In this document: one piece after another, positions 35,700 to 42,522 of the stretch
How positions within the stretch are numbered: position 1 is the first letter of the stretch
Layout of the letters: each line of letters opens with the position of its first letter
NCBI RefSeq assembly: GCF_017168255.1
Contig: NZ_JABFAP010000001.1
Location: 2,280,645 to 2,344,644, forward strand
Source: Agrococcus sp. KRD186
Lineage (GTDB): Bacteria > Actinomycetota > Actinomycetes > Actinomycetales > Microbacteriaceae
Direction: 5' to 3'
DNA: 64,000 bases
The notes under the pieces: model-generated
What the model saw: only the letters and a program-made list of their open reading frames with translations
Told to the model about the DNA's origin: nothing
Databases searched by the model: none
Made by a program: the position numbers and the translations under genes

Positions 35700-36212
35700 C
35701 TACGCGATGTCGGCGCGCTGCAGGCGGATGGCGGCCAGGCCGACCAGCACGGCCTCGCCGCCGGAGAGGGCCGCGATCGGCCTGCGCAGCAGCTCGGCCC
35801 CGCGGGTGCGCTCGAGCGCCGGCAGCCCGAGCGCCGCGAACTCGGCGAGCGCCTCGGACTCGATGCCCCAGCGGTCGCCGACCTGGTCGAAGCGCTCGGG
35901 CGCGACGTCGCCCGACTCGATCGCCTCGATCGCGCCGAGGAGCCCTGCGATGCCGAGCGCATCCGCCACCGTGCCCGAGCCGAGCGCGAGCTCCTGCGGC
36001 AGCGTCGCGACGGTGCCGTGCAGCTGCACCTCGCCGGAGGCAGGGGTGAGCTCGCCCGCGATCAGCCGCAGGAGCGTGGACTTGCCGGCGCCATTGCGGC
36101 CGACCAGGCCGGTGCGGCCGTGGCCGAGCGCACCGGAGACGCCGTCGAGCACCGGGGTGCCGTCGGGCCAGGAGAAGTGGACGCGCGTGAGCGCGATGGC
36201 GGGATGTGCCAA
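35700..36212 (-). pseudogene. N-terminal fragment of the split ABC-F ATPase
   Basis: 170 intact codons of the first ATPase domain, with Walker A LVGRNGAGKST, GELTPASGEVQLHG and signature LSGGEAVLVGLAAIRLQRADIA. The protein breaks off exactly where LLDEPTN should follow; a TAG stop (35700-35702) comes from foreign DNA. TTG at 36212 is the start, with GGAGG 7 bases upstream. The C-terminal part is at 14255-14668. ABC-F proteins protect ribosomes from antibiotics or rescue stalled ribosomes; this one must be inactive. Confidence 0.85.
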
Positions 36213-36237
36213 GAGAGATCCTCCGAGAGCGTGGGGT

Positions 36238-36282
36238 GCGCTGACGGATCGATCGACCGTGCGTGTGCGGTCGGGTCAGCGC
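36238..36282 (-). promoter_or_regulatory. Attenuator-like stem structure upstream of the ABC-F gene
   Basis: Outer 8-bp stem GCGCTGAC (36238-36245)/GTCAGCGC (36275-36282) encloses inner stem CGACCG (36254-36259)/CGGTCG (36268-36273). It sits between the leader peptide gene and the ABC-F start. The leader stop codon falls in the outer stem, so a ribosome on the leader would change the folding. This matches ribosome-mediated attenuation known for ABC-F resistance genes. Confidence 0.5.
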
Positions 36283-36311
36283 GGGGTCGCGGCTCCCTGG
36301 ATCTCGGTCAT
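36276..36311 (-). CDS. Putative 11-residue leader peptide of the ABC-F gene
   Basis: ATG at 36311 encodes MTEIQGAATPR followed by TGA, ending inside the outer stem at 36275-36282. A longer version from ATG 36326 is in frame. The ribosome site is weak (GAGAAGAG upstream). Position and size fit an antibiotic-sensing uORF; expression is inferred. Confidence 0.45.
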   Translation of the reverse strand: MTEIQGAATPR

Positions 36312-36419
36312 CTCGGCTCTTCTCATGCGGAGGACGCGGGCACTGACACCACTCGCGATTGCGCAGGAGACGCTACGCGACGCGCGCGCGGGAGGCAAGG
36401 GCAGATGTTGTCGGGCCAC

Positions 36420-36500
36420 GGATGCGTCGGGCCTGCGGGTGCGTCGGGCTTGCGGATGCGTCGGGCCTGCGGATGCGTCGCGTCTGCGGATGCGTCAGCG
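36420..36500. repeat. 17-bp tandem repeat, four full copies plus a partial one
   Basis: Units at 36420-36436, 36437-36453, 36454-36470, 36471-36487 and partial 36488-36500, consensus GGATGCGTCGGGCCTGC. The last partial unit overlaps the methyltransferase stop codon at 36495-36497. It is built on the GGATGCG octamer common in this genome and probably grew by slippage. Confidence 0.8.
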
Positions 36501-37226
36501 TCGCGTCGCGCGCACGACCACGTCGTGCAGCAGTCGCGGCCGGCCCGCGCGATCGGGCACCTCGCGCTCGCGCTCCTGTGCGGTCTCGACGCTCCAACGA
36601 TCGGGATCGAGCAGCGCCGCCACGTCGCTCGCGCGGACCGTCGCCTCGATGGGGGACTGGGACTCCCGCGCGTGCTCCCCCGCACGCGCGCCCGGATGGG
36701 CGCCCGCATGCCCACCCGCGTGCTCGTCCGCATGCGCCCCGGTGCGCTCGCCCCCGGTCGCCGAGCCGTGGCTGTGGTCGTGCGCGTGCCCGCCGCCCCG
36801 CAGGTGACCGACGATCAGCAGCGTGCCGCCGGGCGCCACCCATTCGGCGATGCGCGCGTAGAAGTCGAGCTGCGGAATGTCGGGGTGCGCGTAGAAGGTC
36901 GTCACGAGGTCGAACGGCTCCGCCGGCTCCCAGCGCCCCAGGTCGGCCTCGAGCCAGGTGACGCTCGCGCCCTCGCGCGGGGCGCGTGCCCTGGCCCGCT
37001 CGAGCGCCTCGGCGGAGATGTCGGCGCCGGTGACCCGCCAGCCGCGGCGGGCGAGCGCGATGGCCTCGGCGCCCTCGCCGCAGCCGGCGTCGAGCGCGGT
37101 GCCCGGCTGCAGGGCGCCGAGCTCACTGGCGATGCTGGGGTGCGCCGGCACCTGCCGCTCTGCGCCGCCCGTACCAGTCTCGCGCCAGTGCTGCCGCCAG
37201 TAGTCGGCGTCGAAGTCGTGGCTCAC
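36495..37226 (-). CDS. SAM-dependent methyltransferase with His-rich insert
   Basis: A 243-residue class I methyltransferase. Motif I is ALDAGCGEGAEAIALARRGWRVTGADIS, and post-motif I/II is FDLVTTFYAHPDIPQLDFY. It resembles TehB/thiopurine-type enzymes. After GGTLLIVGHL comes a stretch with about ten histidines (GHAHDHSHGS...GAHADEHAGGHAGAHPGARAGEH) that breaks the C-terminal strand region and could bind metal ions. The core then resumes with VRASDVAALLDPDRW. Substrate unknown; a metal-linked role is possible. Confidence 0.85.
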   Translation of the reverse strand: MSHDFDADYWRQHWRETGTGGAERQVPAHPSIASELGALQPGTALDAGCGEGAEAIALARRGWRVTGADISAEALERARARAPREGASVTWLEADLGRWEPAEPFDLVTTFYAHPDIPQLDFYARIAEWVAPGGTLLIVGHLRGGGHAHDHSHGSATGGERTGAHADEHAGGHAGAHPGARAGEHARESQSPIEATVRASDVAALLDPDRWSVETAQEREREVPDRAGRPRLLHDVVVRATRR

Positions 37227-37235
37227 GGTGGCTCG

Positions 37236-37712
37236 TCAGCGCTGCGGCTCGGGCTCGGTCACGTCGGCGACCGTCGCCGAGAGGTGCTGCGTGAGCGCAT
37301 GCCCGTCGACCGTCGCGGCGACGCCGTGGTCGCCGGCGCCGATGGAGACGCGGCGGCCGAGCACCCGCTCGTCGGCGACGACCGGCAGCGGCTGCTTCGT
37401 GCCGAAGGGCGTGATGGTGCCGCGCCGGAAGCCGGTCACCTCGAAGGCCGCGTCGGCATCCGGCATCGACAGCCGGTTGACGCCCAGCAGCGCCCGCAGC
37501 TTCGGCCAGGAGATCGTGCGATCGCCCGGCACGAGCACCAGCAGATGATCGTCCTCGCCGCGCCGCACGACCATCGTCTTGATGATGTCGGCCGGCTCGA
37601 CGCCGCGGGCCTCCGCCGCCTCGGCGAGCGAGCGGACCATCCCGTGGCGCGTCACCTCGTGCTCGAGACCGGATGCGGCAAGCGCCTCGAGTGCGAGGTT
37701 CGTGTCAGCCAT
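37236..37712 (-). CDS. YbaK/ProX-type aminoacyl-tRNA deacylase
   Basis: A 158-residue single-domain editing protein. The conserved Lys is in ADIIKTMVVRRGEDDHLLVLVPGD, and the family GxxxP motif appears as RRGTITPFGTKQPLPVVADERV. Members hydrolyse mischarged tRNAs, usually Cys-tRNA(Pro) or Ala-tRNA(Pro). It sits 9 bases upstream of the methyltransferase gene in the same direction and follows hemD. Confidence 0.9.
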   Translation of the reverse strand: MADTNLALEALAASGLEHEVTRHGMVRSLAEAAEARGVEPADIIKTMVVRRGEDDHLLVLVPGDRTISWPKLRALLGVNRLSMPDADAAFEVTGFRRGTITPFGTKQPLPVVADERVLGRRVSIGAGDHGVAATVDGHALTQHLSATVADVTEPEPQR

Positions 37713-37735
37713 GCGCCCAGGCTACGCCGACGCGC

Positions 37736-38542
37736 TCAGGCCGCGCCGACGAGCGCGTCGACCAGGCCGGCGGCGCTCGGGTGCTTCGCGATGGCCGCCA
37801 CCTGCAGACCGCTGCGACCGCAGTCCTCGGCGGTCTGCTCGCCGATCGCGATGATCCGCGTGGCGGGCGCGAGGCCCAGCCGCGCGACCTGCTTCGCGAC
37901 CGATCCCGAGGTCACGAGCACCGCGTCGATCGGCGTCTCGGCGGGCTCGACCGCCGTCAGCACGCCCTCCGAGCCGTCCTGCCCGGCCGCCTGCATCTCC
38001 TCCTGCTGCCGCAGCGCATCCGCATCGATGACGGGCATCGCGCCCGTCTCGATCGCCTCGACGAGCTGGTCGGCAGAGTGGAACACCGGGCTCGTGCGGT
38101 AGGCGACGACCTCGCTCAGCTGCATGCCGTGCTGGCGCAGGCCGTCGGCGATCGTGGGCTTCGCGTCGAGCGCGTGCGGCCACAGCACTCGCCCCTCGCG
38201 GATGGGCCACTCGTCCACCAGGCCCGCTGCCGACTGCTTCGTGGGGATGAAGGCCACCGGCACGCCGCGCTCGCGCAGGGCGGCCGCGGTGACGTTGCCG
38301 ACCGCGGCGACCGACACCGACGCCGGCACCCGCGGCAGCACCCGCACGGTCGACTGGCTGGTGACGACGAGCCAGTCGAAGCGGCCGTCGGCGAGGTGGC
38401 CGAACATGGCCTGCAGCTGCTGCTGGTCCTCGGCCGGCTCGATCTGCACCAGCGGCAGGATGAGCGGCTCGAAGCCGGCCTCGGTGACGCGCCGGGCGAC
38501 GTCGTCGCCCCAGCTGCCGCCGCGGGGGATCAGGACGCGCAT
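37736..38542 (-). CDS. hemD: Uroporphyrinogen-III synthase
   Basis: A 268-residue HemD, closing and inverting ring D of hydroxymethylbilane. It is recognised by MRVLIPRGGSWGDDVARRVTEAGFEPLILPLVQIEP at the N-terminus, DWLVVTSQSTVRVLPR in the first half, and ITSGSVAKQ-like VLVTSGSVAKQVARL plus IIAIGEQTAEDCGRSG in the second. ATG 38542 has AAGGAG 6 bases upstream. It is now 1 kb from hemC, with a toxin-antitoxin pair between them. Confidence 0.9.
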   Translation of the reverse strand: MRVLIPRGGSWGDDVARRVTEAGFEPLILPLVQIEPAEDQQQLQAMFGHLADGRFDWLVVTSQSTVRVLPRVPASVSVAAVGNVTAAALRERGVPVAFIPTKQSAAGLVDEWPIREGRVLWPHALDAKPTIADGLRQHGMQLSEVVAYRTSPVFHSADQLVEAIETGAMPVIDADALRQQEEMQAAGQDGSEGVLTAVEPAETPIDAVLVTSGSVAKQVARLGLAPATRIIAIGEQTAEDCGRSGLQVAAIAKHPSAAGLVDALVGAA

Positions 38543-38676
38543 GGGTCTCCTTGCGGTGTTCGGTCGCTTTGCATCCAATCACCGACGGCGGATGCGTCGG
38601 GTCGCCGTTCGCGCGTGGCGCACGATCCGCGCGCCGCCGACGCGCGGTCGCGGCGCGAAGCCGAGCACCGACGCCG

Positions 38677-38883
38677 TCAGTCGCTCGATCGCTCGATCGC
38701 GTGCTCGCCCGCCTGGGGCACGGGCTCGCGACCGCGAGTGCCGAGGGAGAGAACCGCGAACGCGACCGCGACGATCGCGCACGTCACCGCAGCGATCGCG
38801 GATCGCTCGCCGCCCTGATCGAGCAGCACGAGACCGAGGCACAGCAGGCTGACGACGGCGAGGATCGTGGCGATGGACCGCAT
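38677..38883 (-). CDS. Small two-helix membrane protein
   Basis: 68 residues: two hydrophobic helices (ATILAVVSLLCLGLVLLDQ and IAAVTCAIVAVAFAVLSLG) and a polar tail. I do not recognise a family. It is transcribed toward hemD. Confidence 0.6.
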   Translation of the reverse strand: MRSIATILAVVSLLCLGLVLLDQGGERSAIAAVTCAIVAVAFAVLSLGTRGREPVPQAGEHAIERSSD

Positions 38884-38940
38884 AGCGCCAAGGTACCGGC
38901 CTCGTGTCCTGGTACCCCCCGATCGATGGGATCGCGCGTG

Positions 38941-39210
38941 TCAGAGCTCGTCGTAGATCGAGCTGCGGTGCCCGGCGGCGAGCACGAGGACGAGCAGCCG
39001 CGCGTCCTCGACCGTGTAGACCACGCGGTAGTCGCCGACGCGGATCCGGAGGTACCCGGTATAGCCGGTGAGCGCCTTCGCACTGGCGGGTCGGGGGTCG
39101 TCCTGCAGCAGTGCGAGCGCAGCGAGCAGGCGCGCCTGGGCGGTCCGATCGAGCTTGCGGAGTGCCTTGGCTGCGCGCTTGGAAAGCTCGACGCTGTAGC
39201 GCTCAGCCAA
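38941..39210 (-). CDS. RelE/ParE-family toxin
   Basis: An 89-residue RelE-type protein: YSVELSKRAAKALRKLDRTAQARLLAALALL at the N-terminus, GYTGYLRIRVGDYRVVYTVEDARLLVLVLAAGHRSSIYD at the core and C-terminus, with Arg and Tyr residues typical of mRNA interferases. The start is most likely TTG at 39210, 8 bases inside the end of the antitoxin gene, so the two are coupled. Family members cut mRNA on the ribosome. Confidence 0.88.
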   Translation of the reverse strand: MAERYSVELSKRAAKALRKLDRTAQARLLAALALLQDDPRPASAKALTGYTGYLRIRVGDYRVVYTVEDARLLVLVLAAGHRSSIYDEL

Positions 39211-39466
39211 GGTTGAAGCCGAGCTCGCGAGCGAGCTGCGCCAGTGGCACCGTCTCCTCGCCGGCCTCGATCGCGCGGGCGGCCTCGGACGCGGCTGCCG
39301 CGTCCTGCGCTTCTTCGAGCGCGGCGAGTGCACGACGGGAGAGCTCGACATCCATCACGACGACCGTCTCGCGGCCGTGCTCGGTGATCGTGATCGGCTG
39401 GCGCCGGGCGGCGTCGAGCGTCTGGGCCCAGCGCTGGCGGGCAGCAGTCGCGGGAATCGTGGTCAT
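39203..39466 (-). CDS. Phd/YefM-family antitoxin
   Basis: An 87-residue antitoxin: the N-terminal DNA-binding part MTTIPATAARQRWAQTLDAARRQPITITEHGRETVVVM is typical of Phd/YefM; the C-terminal Glu/Ala-rich tail would bind the toxin. ATG 39466 lies about 7 bases after a clear -10 element, so the mRNA is probably leaderless. An ATG at 39481 is in frame but overlaps the promoter. Confidence 0.88.
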   Translation of the reverse strand: MTTIPATAARQRWAQTLDAARRQPITITEHGRETVVVMDVELSRRALAALEEAQDAAAASEAARAIEAGEETVPLAQLARELGFNLG

Positions 39467-39472
39467 AGCGAA

Positions 39473-39501
39473 ATTGTACATTTGAGCATGAGTTGTGGCA
39501 A
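39473..39501 (-). promoter_or_regulatory. Promoter of the RelE/Phd pair
   Basis: On the minus strand TTGCCA (39496-39501), a 17-base spacer, then TACAAT (39473-39478). Transcription would start at or next to the ATG at 39466, predicting a leaderless transcript. Confidence 0.65.
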
Positions 39502-39536
39502 TGGCCGTCCGCTGCCCCGCCGCGCTCGAGCGCGCC

Positions 39537-40490
39537 TCAGCCGACGCTGCCGTGGATGAGGTCGGCCGCGCCGGCCTCCATCAGCTCGGAGACCGCGCGC
39601 CCGGCGACATCGTGCGCCGCCTCCGCGTACTCGGCAGCCGTGCGCTCGTCGAGCGTGTAGGCGTGGGATGCGGTGAGCCGCTTGGTGCCGTCGGTCGCGT
39701 ACGCGCTCGCCGTCAGGAAGAGCATCCCGTCGGCGACCTCCGCGTGCGCGCCCAGCGGCGCCGCGCAGCCGGCCTCGAGCCCCGCCAGCACATGCCGCTC
39801 GGCCTCGACCGCCGCGCGGGTGGCGGCGTGGTCGGTCTTCGCGACCGCCCTGCGGGCTACCGCGTCACCCGCGCGGATCTCGACGGCGAGCGCGCCCTGG
39901 CCGGGCGCGGTCGGGAAATCGATGAGCTCGAGCGTGTCGGTCGCCTTGCCGTCGAGGCCGAGGCGCTTGAGGCCCGCGAGCGCGAGCACCACCGCGTCGA
40001 GGTCGACGCCCTCGCCGGTCTCGGCATCGCCCAGCGCGCGGGCGATGCGCGTCGGCACGTTGCCGCGCAGGTCGACCACCTCGAGGTCGGGGCGCGCGGC
40101 GCGCAGCTGCGCCATGCGGCGCGGCGAGCCGGTGCCCACCTTCGCGCCCTCCGGCAGCTGCGCGAAGGTCAGCCGGTCGCGGGCGACGAGCGCGTCGCGC
40201 GCGTCCTCGCGCTTCGAGATCGCGGCGAGCTCGATGCCCTCGGCCGCGCCCGTCGGCAGATCCTTCAGCGAGTGGACGGCCACGTCGACGGTGCCGTCGA
40301 GCAGCGCGTCGCGCAGGGCGGAGACGAACACGCCGGTGCCGCCGATCTGCTGCAGCGAGGAGCGGTCGGTGTCGCCCTGCGTGGTGATCGGCACGAGCTC
40401 GACCTCACCCGCGAAGCGCTTCGCGAGCGCCGCGCACTGCGCCATCGCGAGCTCGGAGCCGCGTGTGCCGACCTTCAGCACGCCGCTCAC
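39537..40490 (-). CDS. hemC: Hydroxymethylbilane synthase (porphobilinogen deaminase)
   Basis: A 317-residue HemC, joining four porphobilinogens. N-terminal KVGTRGSELAMAQ; catalytic Asp in VAVHSLKDLPT; Arg-rich substrate sites in GTGSPRRMAQL and LRGNVPTRI; the dipyrromethane-cofactor Cys in GLEAGCAAPLGAHA. The start is GTG 40490, overlapping the cpfC stop by 4 bases. Last gene of the hemE-cgoX-chdC-cpfC-hemC run. Confidence 0.96.
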   Translation of the reverse strand: MSGVLKVGTRGSELAMAQCAALAKRFAGEVELVPITTQGDTDRSSLQQIGGTGVFVSALRDALLDGTVDVAVHSLKDLPTGAAEGIELAAISKREDARDALVARDRLTFAQLPEGAKVGTGSPRRMAQLRAARPDLEVVDLRGNVPTRIARALGDAETGEGVDLDAVVLALAGLKRLGLDGKATDTLELIDFPTAPGQGALAVEIRAGDAVARRAVAKTDHAATRAAVEAERHVLAGLEAGCAAPLGAHAEVADGMLFLTASAYATDGTKRLTASHAYTLDERTAAEYAEAAHDVAGRAVSELMEAGAADLIHGSVG

Positions 40491-41833
40491 GGCTGCAGCC
40501 CGGCGATCGCGGGGCGGAAGCCCAGGCGCGGGTTCTCGCAGCAGCCCGGCCGGCACACGTCGTACCAGGCGGGGATGGACGTGACGGCCTTCCGCTCGGC
40601 GGCCGGCCTGCCCTCGAGCCGCTCCTGCACGAGGTCGACGAGCGCGCCCACGTACTGCGCATCGACGCCCGGCGTGGGCGCGCGCCGCACCCACAGCCCG
40701 GCCTCGGTGGCCGTCTCGATGGCCTCCTCGTCGAGATCCCACATGACCTCCATGTGGTCGCTCACGAAGCCGAGCGGCACGATCACCACGGCTTTGCGCC
40801 CCTGCAGCTCGCCGATCGCGTCGTTGATGTCGGGCTCGAGCCATGGCTGCGAGGCGGGCCCTGAGCGCGACTGGTAGACGAGCTGCCAGGCGAGGCCGGG
40901 TGCCGCCTCGGCCATCACGTGCTCGGCGGCAGCGAGGTGCTGGCCCTCGTAGCCGCCGCCGGGCCCCCACTGGTGCAGATCGGGCGCGCCCGAGCGCTCG
41001 GCGTCAGCGGTGGGGATGGAGTGGGTGGCGAAGAGCACCTCGATGTCGGCATCCGCGAAACCGGCAGCCCGTGCCTCGTCGACGGATGCGCGCACACCGT
41101 CGACGAAGGGAGCCAGGAACCCGGGGTGGTTGAAGAACTGGCGGACCTTGTCGATCTGGATCGTGCCCTGCAATCCCGTCGCCTCCAGCGCATCCGCCCA
41201 GTCCTCGCGGTACTGCCGGCATGACGAGTAGGAGGAGTAGGCGGAGGTGGGGATGGCGAGCAGCGTCGTGGCGCCGGCGTCGGCGGCCTGCTGCAGCGCC
41301 TCGTCGAGGTAGGGCGCCCAGTTGCGGTTGCCCCAGTAGACCGGCAGGTCGACGCCCGCCGCGGCGAGCGCGCCCTCGAGGGCGGCCTTCAAGTCGCGGT
41401 TCTGCTGGTTGATCGGGCTGACGCCGCCGAAGTGGCGGTAGTGGGTGGAGACCTCCTCGAGGCGCTCGTCGGGGATGCCGCGGCCGCGGGTGACGTTGCG
41501 CAGGAAGGGGATGACGTCGTCCTGCCCCTCCGGGCCGCCGAAGCCCGACAGCAGGATGCCGTCGTAGGCGACCGGCTCCTCCACGTGCTCGGGGCCGGCC
41601 TGCGCGGCGGGGGTCGCGCTCGGCACGGCCGCGCCGGGCTCGAGGTGCACGCCGGTGGCCGAAGCGGGCTTGGTCTCGCGGCGGGCCTGCTCGGCCTGCT
41701 GCTCCTGCGCCTGCTGCTGCTCGACCTGCAGCTGCAGCGGCTGCGCCTGCCCGCCCTGCGCCTGCGCCTGCGCACCGCCGCAGCATCCGCCGCCGCAGCA
41801 TCCGCCCGACTGCTCCATCTGGGTCTCGCTCAC
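40487..41833 (-). CDS. cpfC: Coproporphyrin ferrochelatase with extended N-terminus
   Basis: Inserts iron into coproporphyrin III. 448 residues; the core starts near residue 88 (AYDGILLSGFGGPEG). The metal-site His is in FATHSIPTADAE, and Glu in PLGFVSDHMEVMWDLD. Cysteines SSCRQYREDW and VCRPGCCENPR provide the [2Fe-2S] ligands of actinobacterial enzymes. The ~85-residue N-terminal extension (four Cys in CCGGGCCGG, then a Gln-rich stretch) is unusual. GTG 41833 overlaps the chdC stop; a start near the core has no ribosome site I can see, so the extension looks genuine. Confidence 0.92.
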   Translation of the reverse strand: MSETQMEQSGGCCGGGCCGGAQAQAQGGQAQPLQLQVEQQQAQEQQAEQARRETKPASATGVHLEPGAAVPSATPAAQAGPEHVEEPVAYDGILLSGFGGPEGQDDVIPFLRNVTRGRGIPDERLEEVSTHYRHFGGVSPINQQNRDLKAALEGALAAAGVDLPVYWGNRNWAPYLDEALQQAADAGATTLLAIPTSAYSSYSSCRQYREDWADALEATGLQGTIQIDKVRQFFNHPGFLAPFVDGVRASVDEARAAGFADADIEVLFATHSIPTADAERSGAPDLHQWGPGGGYEGQHLAAAEHVMAEAAPGLAWQLVYQSRSGPASQPWLEPDINDAIGELQGRKAVVIVPLGFVSDHMEVMWDLDEEAIETATEAGLWVRRAPTPGVDAQYVGALVDLVQERLEGRPAAERKAVTSIPAWYDVCRPGCCENPRLGFRPAIAGLQP

Positions 41834-42522
41834 GCGAGCACCTCCTCGATCTCGTCGGCGCCGATGCGGCGGCCGGTGAAGAAGGGGATCTCCTCGCGCA
41901 CGTGCATGCGGGCGTCGACCGCGCGCAGCTCGCGCATCATGTCGACCAGCTCGGTGAGCTCGTCGGACTCCAGTGGCAGGATCCACTCGTAGTCGCCCAG
42001 CGCGAACGCCGAGACGGTGTTGGCCACCACGCCCCGGTAGGCGGCGCCGGCACGGCCGTGCTCGGCCAGCATGCGGCTGCGCTCGGTCGGCTCCAGCAGG
42101 TACCAGTCGTAGGAGCGGTTGAAGGGGTAGACGGTCGCCCACGCCTTCGGCTCGACCCCGGTCAGGAAGCCGGGCACGTGGCGCTTGTTGAACTCCGCGT
42201 CGCGGTGCACGCCCATCGCTCCCCACACCTGCTCGGTGCCCGCGAGCTCGCGGGAGCGACGGATGCGACGCACGGCCGCCTGCAGCGCCTCGGGACGCGT
42301 GCTGCCACCGGGCGTGCCGTGCATCCAGACCAGGATGTCGGCGTCGGCGCGCATGCCGGAGATGTCGTAGATGCCGCGGGTGACCACGCCCTGCCCTGCG
42401 AGGGCGGCGAGCTCGTCGGCCAGCGCGGGGCGACCCGAGCCATGCGCAGCGTGCGCCTGGCCGCCGCGCTTGAACACTGCCCAGATGGTGAAGCCGTCGC
42501 CGATGGGCGTCTCGTCGCTCAT
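41830..42522 (-). CDS. chdC: Coproheme decarboxylase (HemQ)
   Basis: A 230-residue chlorite-dismutase-fold enzyme that makes heme b from coproheme in the last step of the coproporphyrin route. Visible parts are FTIWAVFKRGG, MRADADILVWMHG, GVEPKAWATVYPFNRSYDWYLL (catalytic Tyr region) and RSRMLAEHGRAG. Coupled by 4-base overlaps on both sides: to cgoX upstream and cpfC downstream. Confidence 0.96.
   Translation of the reverse strand: MSDETPIGDGFTIWAVFKRGGQAHAAHGSGRPALADELAALAGQGVVTRGIYDISGMRADADILVWMHGTPGGSTRPEALQAAVRRIRRSRELAGTEQVWGAMGVHRDAEFNKRHVPGFLTGVEPKAWATVYPFNRSYDWYLLEPTERSRMLAEHGRAGAAYRGVVANTVSAFALGDYEWILPLESDELTELVDMMRELRAVDARMHVREEIPFFTGRRIGADEIEEVLA

Noticed and set aside
36420-36500. 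A CRISPR array
   Set aside because: The 17-bp units are directly adjacent with no unique spacers, and no cas gene is in the window.
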